Position numbers and translations under genes: made by a program. The notes below the pieces were generated by a model that searched no databases, was not told the DNA's origin, and saw only the letters and a list, made by a program, of their open reading frames with translations. DNA of 64,000 nucleotides from Phycisphaerae bacterium (lineage in GTDB: Bacteria; Planctomycetota; Phycisphaerae; UBA1845): positions 1 to 64,000 of the forward strand of contig JAJDDY010000089.1 in the NCBI GenBank assembly GCA_029260075.1, given 5' to 3'. Below, one piece after another: positions 1 to 9,289 of this stretch. Within the stretch, counting starts at the first letter, position 1; each line of letters opens with the position of its first letter.

Positions 1-99
1 TCCATCCTTGACTCGTTTCGCCACCCTGGGCCCATCCATAAGCCCTTCAGACCCCAGCAGTGTACGACAGTCGATGAAAAGATGTGTAGAACAACGAGG

Positions 100-200
100 G
101 CAACGCCCTGGGCTGGAATAGGACGCCCCGTTAGGGCTGTAGGATGCGCGTAGTCGCAACGGCGACACCTTCCGTTGTTACGCCCAAACTGTCTTGCACC
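100..200. repeat. Family E palindromic repeat, copy 1
   Basis: This stretch carries CCCTGGGCTGGAATAGGACG, then CCCCGTTAGGGCTGTAGG and an end near GTCTTGCACCC. A second copy at 24354-24456 matches through the whole stretch with scattered substitutions, so this is a dispersed repeat rather than unique spacer. I see no gene in positions 1-236: the short frames here are GC-driven and have no family features. The element type is inferred from resemblance to REP-like dispersed repeats. Confidence 0.7.
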
Positions 201-236
201 CAACCAAACATCCACGCAACGAGTGTTCGACGTCGG

Positions 237-2273
237 TCACGGAAAAGCCGAGTCTGCCCGTCTAAGAAACTCCGTCTCATCGATCGCCTCTACGTCAAGC
301 TTCTCTGCTTTGGACAGCTTCGAGCCCGGCGATGCGCCAAACACGAGAAGATTCGTTTTGCTGCTGACCGTGGGTGCCACCTTGCCGCCGAGTCGCTTGA
401 TCAGCCCCTTGGCTTCCTCGCGGCCCATCGTCTCCAGCGTTCCGGTTACCACGACGGTCAATCCCTCGAATGGGCCACTGGCGACGTCTGGGCGCTTTGG
501 CTGGGTCATGTTGACCCCGACCGCTTCGAGCCGTTCAACCGATCTCGCACCCTCCTTGCTCTTGAAGAAATGCACAATGCTGGCCGCCATCTCTGGACCG
601 ACACCGTCAACCGCCGTTAACGATTCCTCGGTGGCTGCAACGATGTTGGGCATGCTTTCGAAGTGATCCGCCAGCAACTCTGCGGTACTCGCACCGACGT
701 GACGTATGTTGAGCGCAGCGAGCAGACGGAACAACGGCCGTTGCTTACTGACTTCGATTCCGGCAAGCAGATTATCGACACTCTTCTCGCCCAAACGTCC
801 GAGCTCAATGAGTTCGTCGCGTCGCTCATTGAGATGATAGACGTCGGCGTAGTCGTGCAAGAAACCGGCATCAACGAGTGTTTCGATCAATACCGCACCG
901 GCACCTTCGATGTCCATGCAGTTGCGGGAGGCGAAGTGGGTGAGTCGTTCCTTCAGTTGCGCCGGACAGGTCGGATTGATGCAGCGGATGTACACGCCAC
1001 CTTCGTCCTGTTCCACATCACCCTTGCAGACCGGGCATTGCGTTGGCCGAGGGATGGGCGTTGCGCCTTCGGGTTTCGTGGAAAGGAGTTTCACGACCTG
1101 TGGAATGATCTCACCCGCCTTTTGCACCCTGACGGCGGCGCCGATGTACAGACCAAGCCGCTCCACCTGATCGAAGTTGTGCAGCGATGCATGGCGAACC
1201 ATGGTGCCGGATAGTTTCCTCTCCTCCATCACAGCGCGTGGCGTAATGGTACCGGTCTTGCCCACCTGGTAATCAACGCTGAGCAGGACGCTGTCGGCAT
1301 GCTCGGGTGCGAATTTGTAGGCGATACACCAGCGCGGGTAGCGACTGGTGGCGGCGAGCGTTTCCCGCTGGGCAAGATCGTCGACCTTAATCACCAGGCC
1401 GTCCGTCTCATAGGTAAAATCCTTGCGCTTCTTGTCCCAAACATCCAGCCTGTCGATGATCTTCTCGATTGACTCATACGGCGTGCGCATCGGGTCTACC
1501 GGAATGCCCCAGCTCTTAAGCTGCGCAAAAAGTTCGTCGTCGGTCTTCGCGGTCATGGGTTCGATGCGGCCGAATCCGTGGGCGATGAACATCAAGCCCC
1601 GCCCGGCGATCTTGCTCGAATCATGCTTCTTGAGCGTGCCGGTGGTGGCGTTTCTCGGATTGGCGAACGTCGTTTCGCCCTGCTTTTTCCGCGCCGCATT
1701 GAAGCGTTTGAATTCCTTCACCGGCCAAACGATTTCACCGCGTACTTCGAGTAGTGCCGGAACGCCAGCACCGACTAAGCATTGCGGTATCGACGTCACC
1801 GTCCTTGCATTGGTCGTGATGTTGTCGCCCGTGGTTCCGTCGCCGCGCGTCGCGGCCAGAACGAGCAGGCCGTGTTCGTAGGTCAAGGCAACCGCAACCC
1901 CGTCGATTTTCGGATCAACGATGTAGCTATACTTCTGCGCCGACAACCCCTTGGCGATGCGTTCATCGAAATCGCGCAACTGCTGAGCGTCGTACGTGTT
2001 GTCCACAGACAGCATGGGCGTCGCGTGGGTCACATGCCTAAATCCCTTGGTCGGCGTTCCACCCACTCGCTGGGTTGGAGAATCCTCCGTTACCAGATCG
2101 GGGTGGGCGGACTCTAGCGATCGCAGCATCTCAAACAGCTTGTCGTATTGCTGATCCGTTATGGTCGGCTTCGCGACGACGTAGTAGGCGTGGTCGTGGC
2201 GACGGATTTCGTCGCGGAGCTTCTCGATTCGTTGGGCCGGCGTGCTGTCCATGAGCTTCATTATCCCCGACAT
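237..2273 (-). CDS. ligA: NAD-dependent DNA ligase LigA
   Basis: Seals nicks in duplex DNA with NAD+ as AMP donor during replication and repair. The protein is 678 residues, the normal LigA length. Visible in order: the N-terminal Ia region (HDHAYYV), the adenylation motif KIDG with the lysine near residue 122, the four-Cys zinc finger (CPVC...CINPTC, about residues 411-436), helix-hairpin-helix segments, and a C-terminal BRCT domain (VVVTGTLETMGREEAK). The reading frame is open much further upstream, but that stretch has no LigA similarity and overlaps the divergent fxsA gene, so I start at the ATG giving MSGIMKLMDSTPAQRIEKL; ATGs at 2261 or 2252 are also possible. Monocistronic. Confidence 0.96.
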   Translation of the reverse strand: MSGIMKLMDSTPAQRIEKLRDEIRRHDHAYYVVAKPTITDQQYDKLFEMLRSLESAHPDLVTEDSPTQRVGGTPTKGFRHVTHATPMLSVDNTYDAQQLRDFDERIAKGLSAQKYSYIVDPKIDGVAVALTYEHGLLVLAATRGDGTTGDNITTNARTVTSIPQCLVGAGVPALLEVRGEIVWPVKEFKRFNAARKKQGETTFANPRNATTGTLKKHDSSKIAGRGLMFIAHGFGRIEPMTAKTDDELFAQLKSWGIPVDPMRTPYESIEKIIDRLDVWDKKRKDFTYETDGLVIKVDDLAQRETLAATSRYPRWCIAYKFAPEHADSVLLSVDYQVGKTGTITPRAVMEERKLSGTMVRHASLHNFDQVERLGLYIGAAVRVQKAGEIIPQVVKLLSTKPEGATPIPRPTQCPVCKGDVEQDEGGVYIRCINPTCPAQLKERLTHFASRNCMDIEGAGAVLIETLVDAGFLHDYADVYHLNERRDELIELGRLGEKSVDNLLAGIEVSKQRPLFRLLAALNIRHVGASTAELLADHFESMPNIVAATEESLTAVDGVGPEMAASIVHFFKSKEGARSVERLEAVGVNMTQPKRPDVASGPFEGLTVVVTGTLETMGREEAKGLIKRLGGKVAPTVSSKTNLLVFGASPGSKLSKAEKLDVEAIDETEFLRRADSAFP

Positions 2274-2360
2274 CGACGCCGCACGCCAACTGCAACGATC
2301 ACGTAAACACGTCGTCCTCGGCCATGGACGCCTACGCCCGTTCGCGGTAGTCTCGATCCC

Positions 2361-2837
2361 ATGCTCCTTCCGCTTCTCTTGATCCTGACCGTGGTGCCCC
2401 TGACGGAACTGATGATCTTGCTCCGACTGGCGGAACGGTTCAGTTGGGAGCGAACGCTGATCCTCGTGGTCGTCACCGGCGTGATCGGAGCCTACCTTGC
2501 GCGGCGCGAGGGGGTCAAGACCATGACGAAGATACAAGCGGACCTGAGCCGAGGCGTCATGCCCACCGACGCGATGCTCGACGGCGTGCTGATCTTACTG
2601 GCAGGCATCGTGCTTGTGACGCCGGGAATCATGACCGACGCGCTGGGGTTCGCCCTCCTGATCCGACCAATTCGGCGCTGGGTCCGCAAGCGCCTCGTCC
2701 AAGCGGTTCGACAACGCATGACGATCGTTACACCGCACGACGTCGGGGAAGATTTCGTAGACGTTCAGCCGCTTCACCCGCACGACGCGGACGATGACGT
2801 TATCGATCACCCTCGACTGGATCATGGGAGCCATTGA
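2361..2837 (+). CDS. fxsA: FxsA family membrane protein
   Basis: A 158-residue inner-membrane protein of the FxsA family. In E. coli, FxsA overproduction relieves phage T7 exclusion by the F plasmid; its normal role is not settled. The sequence shows two N-terminal hydrophobic segments, the family signature around TELMILLRLAERFSW, and LLAGIVLVTPGIMTDALGFALL, the VTPGxxTD motif typical of the family. The last 35 residues are acidic and His/Asp-rich, probably a cytoplasmic tail. Its stop overlaps the start of the next gene (TGATG), so the two are probably translationally coupled. Confidence 0.9.
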   Translation: MLLPLLLILTVVPLTELMILLRLAERFSWERTLILVVVTGVIGAYLARREGVKTMTKIQADLSRGVMPTDAMLDGVLILLAGIVLVTPGIMTDALGFALLIRPIRRWVRKRLVQAVRQRMTIVTPHDVGEDFVDVQPLHPHDADDDVIDHPRLDHGSH

Positions 2838-3217
2838 TGGCGGTCAACCGATGGATCGGTATTGCAGCCGTCTTGGCGGTAACCGCCGTAGGGCTCGGGG
2901 CACTCGGAGCCCATGCGATGAAGGGCGTCTTCTCTACCGATCAACTGGCGTCGTATCAGGTGGCTGTTCAATATCAAATGTACCATGCCCTCGGATTGCT
3001 TGGCGTGGCGTGGTGGATTGACCATAGCCGATCTCGACTCGCCTCGGCGGGTGCTTGGTTCATGTTCGTCGGCGTGGTCATGTTTTCGGGAAGCATTTAC
3101 GGTCTGGTGTTCACGGCTGCGGCGTGGCTGGGACCGGTCACGCCCGTGGGTGGTTTGCTTATGATGGTCGGGTGGTTGCTGCTGGCAATCTCAGCGGTAA
3201 GAGGCGGAAACCGTTAA
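2837..3217 (+). CDS. DUF423 small integral membrane protein
   Basis: A 126-residue protein of the DUF423 family (E. coli YgdD, Bacillus YwdK), function unknown. The family pattern is clear: GALGAHAMK near the N-terminus, YQVAVQYQMYHALGLL, FSGSIYGLVF, and a final TPVGGLLMMVGWLLLA. I predict four transmembrane helices. The ATG at 2837 shares one base with the fxsA stop; a TTG three bases earlier is possible but less likely. Co-transcription with fxsA is inferred from the overlap. Confidence 0.9.
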   Translation: MAVNRWIGIAAVLAVTAVGLGALGAHAMKGVFSTDQLASYQVAVQYQMYHALGLLGVAWWIDHSRSRLASAGAWFMFVGVVMFSGSIYGLVFTAAAWLGPVTPVGGLLMMVGWLLLAISAVRGGNR

Positions 3218-3245
3218 GAGGGCGTATGAAAAGGGTGATTACAAA

Positions 3246-3315
3246 CCGAGCCGCGACCGTAAGGAAGTGGTTTTCGCCCACGAAACCGAACCGCTTCCTT
3301 ACGGTCGCGGCTCGG
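3246..3315. repeat. Family A inverted repeat (core only)
   Basis: A 70-base imperfect inverted repeat starting CCGAGCCGCGACCGTAAGGA and ending with its reverse complement (CTTACGGTCGCGGCTCGG). The arms pair over about 25 bases around a short AT-richer loop. This is the core of the family A element seen across the window; the CTAG-containing outer ends are not recognisable here. It lies directly after the DUF423 stop and might also act as a transcriptional hairpin. Confidence 0.85.
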
Positions 3316-3342
3316 AAAAAGCGTTCTTAGGCACACTCTAGT

Positions 3343-3371
3343 GGATCACCGGCTGGAAGCCGGTGCCACAC
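3343..3371. repeat. Family B REP palindrome
   Basis: Reads GGATCACCGGCTGG then AAGCCGGTGCCACAC; the core CACCGGCTGGAAGCCGGTG is a near-perfect palindrome. Identical or near-identical copies lie at 20770, 21709, 21750, 22301, 22336, 30465, 44192 and 45420. The copies inside purH flank a REP-associated transposase domain, which makes that domain the obvious candidate mobilising enzyme. Confidence 0.88.
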
Positions 3372-3426
3372 TTGTTCAACCAAGCTGTTAAGGAAACACT
3401 GGGCGACCCGTACTGGAGTTGGACTG

Positions 3427-3729
3427 TTGACCACACTTGATGAACACACTGTACGCCACGTAGCCAAGCTCGCCCGGCTCAAGCTGAGCGATGAGGAAGT
3501 GCGGGCTTTTCAGGAACAGCTCACCGCCATCATGGACCATTTCGCCCTGCTCGACGAAGTCGACACGACCGGCGTCGAGCCGACGGCGCATGCCCTGGCC
3601 ATCGATAACGTGCTGCGCGACGATGTGGTTCAAGCGCCACTTCCGACTGAGCAGACGCTTCGCAACACGCCCGCGCGACATGGCGACCACTTCCAAGTTC
3701 CGAAAGTGTTGAATCAGGAAAGCTCGTAA
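3427..3729 (+). CDS. gatC: Asp-tRNA(Asn)/Glu-tRNA(Gln) amidotransferase subunit C
   Basis: A 100-residue GatC, the small subunit that wraps around GatA and GatB and stabilises the tRNA-dependent amidotransferase. Family hallmarks are HVAKLARLKLSDEE at the N-terminus, LDEVDTTGVEPTAHAL in the middle and LRDDVV toward the end. The start is a TTG: GGAG at 3415-3418 lies eight bases upstream and no in-frame ATG fits the family N-terminus. gatA follows after three bases. No gatB is in this window. Confidence 0.93.
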   Translation: MTTLDEHTVRHVAKLARLKLSDEEVRAFQEQLTAIMDHFALLDEVDTTGVEPTAHALAIDNVLRDDVVQAPLPTEQTLRNTPARHGDHFQVPKVLNQESS

Positions 3730-3732
3730 GCG

Positions 3733-5202
3733 ATGAGCCGCCGCGACACACAGTTCGACACCGCACAATCCGTCGCCGGCGGCGAGCGCTCGGCCGAAGA
3801 GATCGTGCGCGAATGCTTCGAACGTATCACAACCACCGACGTCGATTTGCACGCCATGCTCAGCCACGACGCCGATCGATCGATCGCGCTGGCACGCACT
3901 GTCGACGCCGCCCGGGCGAGCGGTCAACCGCTGGGGCCGCTCGCCGGTGTGCCACTAGCTATCAAAGACAACATGTGTACGACGTTCGGCGCGACGACAT
4001 GCGGATCGAAAATGCTCGAACGATTCGAGTCGCCGTACAGCGCCCATGTCGTCGAACGTCTTGAAGACGCCGGCGCCATCATCATCGGCAAAACGAATCT
4101 CGACGAATTCGCCATGGGTTCCAGCACGGAACACGGGGCGTTCGGCGCAACGCGTAACCCGTGGAACACAGCCCGTGTGTCTGGTGGATCGTCCGGCGGA
4201 TCGGCCGCGGCGGTGGCAGCCGGTCTTGTGCCCGCAGCGTTGGGCAGTGACACCGGCGGGTCGGTCCGTCAACCGGCGGCGTTTTGCGGCGTGGTGGGTC
4301 TCAAGCCGTCGTATGGCCGCGTGTCGCGATACGGGCTCGTAGCGTTCGGCAGCAGCCTCGATCAGATCGGCCCCTTGACGCTCGACGTGCGCGACGCGGC
4401 GCTGATGCTCGGTGTCATCGCGGGGCACGACGCGCGCGATTCCACAAGCGTCAACCAACCCGTGCCGGACTACGTAGCCGAATTGGATCAACCACTGGCT
4501 GGCGTGCGCATCGGCATAAGCGACGAGTACTTCGGCGACGGGCTCGATGACGACATGCGGACCACAGTGATGAACGCGATCGAGTTGATGCGCGATGAGG
4601 GTGCCAAGATCGTGTCAATCAACCTTCCGCACATGAAATATTCGGTAGCCTGCTACTACGTCATCGCCACCGCCGAAGCGTCGAGCAACCTCGCGCGGTT
4701 CGACGGCGTTCGCTATGGATACCGAACGGCGACACCCACCGGCGTGGTCGATATGTACGAGTCGTCGCGTGGCGAGGGTTTCGGCGAAGAGGTCAAGCGT
4801 CGCATCATGCTCGGCACCTACGCGCTCTCCAGCGGCTACGCTGACGCCTATTACCTCAAAGCCCTTGCAGTACGCACGCTCATCAAACGCGACTTCGACA
4901 ACGCCTTCGAACACGTGGACGTCATCGCGTCACCGACAACACCGACGGCAGCGTTTGCCCTTGGCGAAAACGCCGGCGATCCCCTGGCGATGTACCTACA
5001 AGACATTTACACGATTTCCGCCAACCTCGCGGGCGTCTGCGCCATAAGTTTGCCCTGTGGACACAGCCCGACCAACTTGCCGCTCGGTTTGCAATTGATG
5101 GGGCCTGCGTTCGGCGAGGAGCGACTCCTGAGCGTCGCCCATCAGTATCAACGCCACACGGACCATCACCGAAAGGCCCCGCCGAGCGCTTCGGCTGCGT
5201 AG
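3733..5202 (+). CDS. gatA: Asp-tRNA(Asn)/Glu-tRNA(Gln) amidotransferase subunit A
   Basis: The glutaminase subunit: it releases ammonia from glutamine and passes it to GatB, which amidates misacylated tRNA. The protein is 489 residues, normal for GatA. The amidase-signature catalytic set is present: Lys78 in VPLAIKDN, the GGSSGGSA loop (residues 151-157) with the cis-Ser, and nucleophile Ser177 in [10 protein letters not shown]. The C-terminal [18 protein letters not shown] is also typical. It sits three bases after gatC and seven bases before an acetyltransferase gene, as the second gene of a tight four-gene run. Confidence 0.96.
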   Translation: MSRRDTQFDTAQSVAGGERSAEEIVRECFERITTTDVDLHAMLSHDADRSIALARTVDAARASGQPLGPLAGVPLAIKDNMCTTFGATTCGSKMLERFESPYSAHVVERLEDAGAIIIGKTNLDEFAMGSSTEHGAFGATRNPWNTARVSGGSSGGSAAAVAAGLVPAALGSDTGGSVRQPAAFCGVVGLKPSYGRVSRYGLVAFGSSLDQIGPLTLDVRDAALMLGVIAGHDARDSTSVNQPVPDYVAELDQPLAGVRIGISDEYFGDGLDDDMRTTVMNAIELMRDEGAKIVSINLPHMKYSVACYYVIATAEASSNLARFDGVRYGYRTATPTGVVDMYESSRGEGFGEEVKRRIMLGTYALSSGYADAYYLKALAVRTLIKRDFDNAFEHVDVIASPTTPTAAFALGENAGDPLAMYLQDIYTISANLAGVCAISLPCGHSPTNLPLGLQLMGPAFGEERLLSVAHQYQRHTDHHRKAPPSASAA

Positions 5203-5209
5203 TCAAGCA

Positions 5210-6010
5210 ATGGAACGATCTCCCGTAAATTCGCTGCTGCGTTCCACACAAGCGCTGTGCGCTCAGTTGTGCGATAAGGAAACGCTTGACTACGGCATTG
5301 CCTACTACTGCAGGGCGTTTTCCGGGCTGCCGGATGTCAACCAATTTCGAGAGGTTGTTGTCGATGACCCGACGTGTGTCGTTCAAGCGTACGAGCAAGC
5401 TGAGTCGTGGTTTCGCGATCGCGAATTGGCGTGCCATCGATGGGCACCCGCCACAGGCGTCGCGACTGCTGAGCTATCCGATATGCTCATCGCTCACGGG
5501 TTCAAAGCTCGAACGTACACGGCCATGTTCTTGAACGAATGGGTCGATCTCGAACCGGCGGATGATGTGCGTATCTTGCCCGCGCGGGCCATGCGAGAGG
5601 CGTTTCGGGCTACGTTTGTCGATGCGTCAACACCGATGTCGAAGTCAGCCCGCGAGACGATCGCCGACGCAGCCAACGAACGATTGAACGACCCGCAATA
5701 CGACATGTTCGTCGCTACCGTCTCGGGAAAACCGGCCGGCCGATGCGCGCTCTATCAGGTTGGCGATATCGCACGCGTGTTGGAACTTTCCATATTGGAC
5801 AACTACGCAGGGTGCGGAGTCGATCGCATGCTGGTGTCCCACGCCCTACGGTTAGCGAAACGACTCGGCATGAGCAACATCTGCACGCAGGTCTCAAGTG
5901 ACGACGATGTCGCCGAACGTCTGTTCACGTCGGCTGGTTTTGTCGCCGGCGAATCGATTGTGGAATTCGAGCGCGACTCAGACACCGCTGTGGATGCGTC
6001 GGCGTGCTGA
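5210..6010 (+). CDS. GNAT-family N-acetyltransferase
   Basis: A 266-residue protein whose C-terminal half (about residues 115-255) looks like a GNAT acetyltransferase: VATVSGKPAGRCALYQVGDIARVLELSILDNYAGCGVDRMLV supplies the beta4 strand and acetyl-CoA loop (a degenerate Q/RxxGxG/A), and SSDDDVAERLFTSAGFVAGES the terminal helix. The N-terminal 110 residues resemble a second, degenerate GNAT-like half. The substrate cannot be read from sequence. The gene starts seven bases after gatA and overlaps the next gene by seven bases, so it is probably in the gatCA transcript. Confidence 0.78.
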   Translation: MERSPVNSLLRSTQALCAQLCDKETLDYGIAYYCRAFSGLPDVNQFREVVVDDPTCVVQAYEQAESWFRDRELACHRWAPATGVATAELSDMLIAHGFKARTYTAMFLNEWVDLEPADDVRILPARAMREAFRATFVDASTPMSKSARETIADAANERLNDPQYDMFVATVSGKPAGRCALYQVGDIARVLELSILDNYAGCGVDRMLVSHALRLAKRLGMSNICTQVSSDDDVAERLFTSAGFVAGESIVEFERDSDTAVDASAC

Positions 6011-7236
6011 TCAATGCGCGATATGTCGTTCCCGTCGATGGCCCGGTCATCACCGACGGCGCGCTGACGATACGTGATGGGCTCATCACCAACGTCGGAC
6101 CAGCCAAGAAGATCACGCGTGCTGCGAACGAAACGACGATCGACTATGGCGACGCGGTCATCGTGCCGGGGTTCGTTAACGCCCACACGCATCTTGAACT
6201 CACCGGGCTGGCCGGACGAATGACGCCAAGCTCGGACTTCGTCGGCTGGCTTCGCAGTCTGGTCGAAACATTTCGGCAAGACCCGCCCACGTGTCAATCG
6301 GTACAGACGGCCGTGCGAGACGGGGTCGAACAATCGCTGGCTTGCGGCGTGACCACGGTGGGTGACATCACTTCGGCACCCGCTTGGACGCGTGAATCGC
6401 TGGCTGCTTCAAGCATGTCGGGCGTATCGTTCGGCGAGGTGATCGCCATCGGCAAACGACGAGGACTGCTTGAGCAACGACTCAACCAAGCCGCTACGAC
6501 GGAATGTGTGACGGATCGACTTCGAGCAGGGATTTCGCCGCACGCGCCTTACACGGTGGAACCAGACGGCTTGCGGGCCTGCGCCCATCGTTCCGATCAA
6601 CTCGACATGCCACTGTGCATTCACCTGGCTGAGACAGCGTACGAACGGAGCTTCTCGAACAATTGCACCGGTCCGCTGGCCGATTATCTTCGGTCCTTGG
6701 GTGTGTGGGACGAGCAGATACCGAAAAGCGGATGCGGACCGGTCGAGCTGGCTCATCGAACCGGCGTGCTCAGCCAGCGTACGGTTATCGCGCACGCGAA
6801 CTATGTCGACGACGCGGACATCGAACTCATTCGCGCCGCCCACGCCACCGTCGCCTATTGCCCGCGCACGCACCATGCGTTCGATCACGCACCCCATCGA
6901 TTTCGCGACATGCTGCGCGCGGGTATCAATGTGTGCGCCGGCACGGACAGCTTGGCTTCCAACCCCAGCCTATCGATCCTCGACGAACTGCGGTTCATCC
7001 ACGAGTTGTACCCGGATTTCCCCACGCACGATCTGTTAACCATGGGAACAATTGCCGGAGCCCGAGCGCTCGAATTGACTGACGAGGTCGGGTCACTCGC
7101 CGTCGGTAAGCGCGCCAACTTGGTCGTCCTATCCCACGACTCCGGTTCACCGACCGACGACTGGTCCACGATCTTCGAATCCATGAAGACGACCACGGTT
7201 GTCTATGTGGAAGGCGAGACGATCACAAATGGCTAG
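6004..7236 (+). CDS. Amidohydrolase / nucleoside deaminase-like metalloenzyme
   Basis: A 410-residue amidohydrolase-superfamily enzyme of the cytosine / S-adenosylhomocysteine deaminase branch. Metal-site motifs are complete: VNAHTHLEL (HxH), a central His in CIHLAETAYE, HANYVDDADI, and the Asp of GTDSLASNPSLSILDEL. A menaquinone-pathway aminofutalosine deaminase role is possible given the HTHLELTG motif, but I cannot separate it from other deaminases. The start is a GTG overlapping the GNAT stop by seven bases. The TAG stop lies inside the CTAG end of a family A element. Confidence 0.85.
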   Translation: MLINARYVVPVDGPVITDGALTIRDGLITNVGPAKKITRAANETTIDYGDAVIVPGFVNAHTHLELTGLAGRMTPSSDFVGWLRSLVETFRQDPPTCQSVQTAVRDGVEQSLACGVTTVGDITSAPAWTRESLAASSMSGVSFGEVIAIGKRRGLLEQRLNQAATTECVTDRLRAGISPHAPYTVEPDGLRACAHRSDQLDMPLCIHLAETAYERSFSNNCTGPLADYLRSLGVWDEQIPKSGCGPVELAHRTGVLSQRTVIAHANYVDDADIELIRAAHATVAYCPRTHHAFDHAPHRFRDMLRAGINVCAGTDSLASNPSLSILDELRFIHELYPDFPTHDLLTMGTIAGARALELTDEVGSLAVGKRANLVVLSHDSGSPTDDWSTIFESMKTTTVVYVEGETITNG

Positions 7237-7371
7237 TGCTTTGTCACAGCTAGAATGACGGGTTTACCGAGCCGCGCCCGTAAGGGAGCGGACGTTTGAA
7301 ATCCGCTCGCGACAGCTAGAAACGCTCCCTCACGGTCGCGGCTCGGATCGGACGGACCCGTCACTTGAGTC
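7233..7371. repeat. Family A MITE-like element; supplies a stop codon
   Basis: Begins CTAGTGCTTTGTCACAGC, continues AATGACGGGTTTACCGAGCC, then the long GC hairpin (CCGCGCCCGTAAGGGAGCGG against its complement, arms ending about 7346), then CGGACCCGTCACTTGAGTCG. The right end is abutted by a family C repeat before the expected terminal CTAG. The TAG at 7234-7236 is the stop codon of the amidohydrolase gene, so the element starts inside the gene's last codons. Confidence 0.82.
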
Positions 7372-7433
7372 GTGGGGGAGTCGAATCGGCGCCGGATTCC
7401 ACTCCCCCACCCCTGAAGAGGTGAGCCACCCAG
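7372..7433. repeat. Family C palindromic repeat
   Basis: Reads GTGGGGGAGTCGAATC...GATTCCACTCCCCCAC and then CTGAAGAGGTGAGCCACCCA. Two hairpin-forming parts follow each other. Related copies lie at 13149, 23392, 32886 and 41745. The copy directly abuts the family A element. Confidence 0.78.
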
Positions 7434-7553
7434 GTCAATGGCGGCTCATCAACGCAACGCTGACACGGCTCGAAAATCTGATGAGCGCCGCGCCATGCCT
7501 CTAACATGGCGCAATCCATCACAGTCGAATGCGCCGACCGGCTGAGTATTCCG

Positions 7554-7559
7554 TATAAT
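7554..7559 (+). promoter_or_regulatory. Possible -10 element upstream of ribBA
   Basis: A perfect TATAAT lies about 150 bases before ribBA, but the -35 position 17 bases upstream (GCGCCG) is poor, so the promoter is uncertain. The rest of 7434-7705 holds no convincing gene: the 67-codon frame at 7506 lacks family features. I looked for an FMN riboswitch and did not see the conserved core. Confidence 0.25.
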
Positions 7560-7705
7560 TTGTACTCTCGTGCTCGGTTTGATAGCATGGTCCGCGTGGC
7601 GCAGATCTTGCAAGGTCTTTGCCCGTTGCACAAGGTACAGGTTCAGGAACGATTGTACGGTCGATACCGCTCGGCGTTTCGGACCGTTAAGAAAGATTCC
7701 ACCGT

Positions 7706-8953
7706 ATGAGCGACTCCCCTCTTTCTCCCATCGAACAGGCCTTTGAAGATCTACGCGCCGGCAAGTTCATCATTCTGGTCGACGACGAGAACCGGGAAAA
7801 CGAAGGTGATCTGGTCATGGCTGCGCAACACGTTACGGCCGACGCGGTCAACTTCATGGTGACCGTGGGGCGCGGCGTGCTCTGTCTGCCCATGACCGGT
7901 CAGCGCTGCGAGGAACTCAACCTACATTTGCAAAGCACGATCAACACCACGCCCTTCGCTACGGCGTTCACCGTAACGGTCGACGCCCACCAGCGGTTCG
8001 GCGTGACCACTGGCGTGTCGGCGACTGATCGGGCCAAGACCATCGAAGTGGCGTGCGCACCAGACACGACACCGTCCGACCTTCTTCGGCCCGGACACAT
8101 CAACCCGCTGCTTGCGCGCGATGGCGGCGTGCTCGTCCGCGCCGGTCAGACGGAGGGGTCAGTCGATCTTTGTCAATTGGCCGGCCTGCGTCCGATGGCT
8201 GCCATTATCGAGATCATGAACGATGACGGTACCATGGCACGCATGCCCGACTTGGAAAGCCTCGCCCAACGCCATGACCTGAACATCTACTCAGTCGCCG
8301 ACATTATCGAATATCGAATGAAGCGTGAATCGTTCGTGCAACGCGGTGCGATTGCCAAGTTGCCTACACCGTACGGAGATTTTGCGCTCATTGAGTATCA
8401 ATCGCCGATCGACCACGAACCACACTTGGCGCTTTGTTGCGGCGGCGTGGGCGAACTCGACGACTCCGGCCACTCCATCGTCCACGACGAACCCGTACTC
8501 ATTCGCGTTGAGTCGGAATGCATGACCGGGCATGTGTTCAGCTCGTGCCGCTGCGACTGTGGTCAGCAGCTCAACGCCGCAATGCAGATGATTCAAGAGG
8601 TCGGCAAAGGCGCGCTCATCTATCTACGTCAGGAGGGGCGGGGCATCGGACTGCACAACAAACTGCGTGCCTACGAGCTTCAGGACGGAGGGCTCGATAC
8701 GGTCGAAGCCAACGTGAAACTCGGATTGCCCGTAGACCGACGCGACTACGGTGTCGGCGCCCACATCATTCGCGACCTCGGCCTTCGCCAATTGCGCGTG
8801 TTGACCAACAACCCCAAGAAGGTCAACAGGCTTGAAGTATACGGAATCAAAGTCACCGAGCAGCTACCGATACAGATCCCACCGAACGAGCACAACATCG
8901 CCTACCTCAAGACCAAGAAGGCGAAAATGGGGCACATACTGCCCGAACTCTAG
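7706..8953 (+). CDS. ribBA: Bifunctional DHBP synthase / GTP cyclohydrolase II
   Basis: Supplies both riboflavin precursors: the N-terminal RibB half makes 3,4-dihydroxy-2-butanone 4-phosphate from ribulose 5-phosphate, and the C-terminal RibA half opens GTP. RibB motifs are [10 protein letters not shown] (residues 26-35) and RPGHINPL (128-135). The usual GHTEA metal-ligand motif reads GQTEG here (Gln148). RibA shows [15 protein letters not shown] with the three zinc-binding Cys, RQEGRGIGL and NNPKKV. At 415 residues the length is normal. The start is the ATG in TCCACCGTATGAGCGAC. Monocistronic in this view. Confidence 0.95.
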   Translation: MSDSPLSPIEQAFEDLRAGKFIILVDDENRENEGDLVMAAQHVTADAVNFMVTVGRGVLCLPMTGQRCEELNLHLQSTINTTPFATAFTVTVDAHQRFGVTTGVSATDRAKTIEVACAPDTTPSDLLRPGHINPLLARDGGVLVRAGQTEGSVDLCQLAGLRPMAAIIEIMNDDGTMARMPDLESLAQRHDLNIYSVADIIEYRMKRESFVQRGAIAKLPTPYGDFALIEYQSPIDHEPHLALCCGGVGELDDSGHSIVHDEPVLIRVESECMTGHVFSSCRCDCGQQLNAAMQMIQEVGKGALIYLRQEGRGIGLHNKLRAYELQDGGLDTVEANVKLGLPVDRRDYGVGAHIIRDLGLRQLRVLTNNPKKVNRLEVYGIKVTEQLPIQIPPNEHNIAYLKTKKAKMGHILPEL

Positions 8954-9083
8954 CCAACCGCGACACCGGGTTGGCACCCAGAAACGACGGAACCGCTGTA
9001 GCCTCTGACCAGCGCGAATCCTCGACAAGGGAGCGTACCCGCGCGTGTCACGGACAAATCGACTACTGCGGCCGATATTTGCC

Positions 9084-9113
9084 TTGACTTTGGGGATCAT
9101 GATTGACTATTAT
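9084..9113 (+). promoter_or_regulatory. Candidate sigma-70-type promoter for the subtilisin gene
   Basis: TTGACT at 9084-9089 and TATTAT at 9108-9113 are separated by 18 bases. Transcription from here would give a leader of about 170 bases before the protease start at 9290. The rest of 8954-9289 shows no gene. No transcript evidence is available from sequence alone. Confidence 0.5.
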
Positions 9114-9289
9114 GGGTCCGAGTTCTTCGAGGCCTTCTCAGGCGACGTTGACTGTGCCTATGATCAATTGGGTTCGGGAGATCTGCACACTCTTGCCTAA
9201 CGTCCCAGGCTGTCGCTGCGCTTCGAGAACGTCGGGACAGACGACGGGAGATCTGCTCCGGCATCGCTTCTACACATCGGAGGAAACAG

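Noticed and set aside
3388-3927. Minus-strand frame over gatC and the start of gatA
   Set aside because: Both gatC and gatA are unambiguous on the plus strand with a ribosome-binding site.
7434-7705. FMN riboswitch upstream of ribBA
   Set aside because: The conserved RFN core elements are not present in the leader, so no riboswitch is reported.
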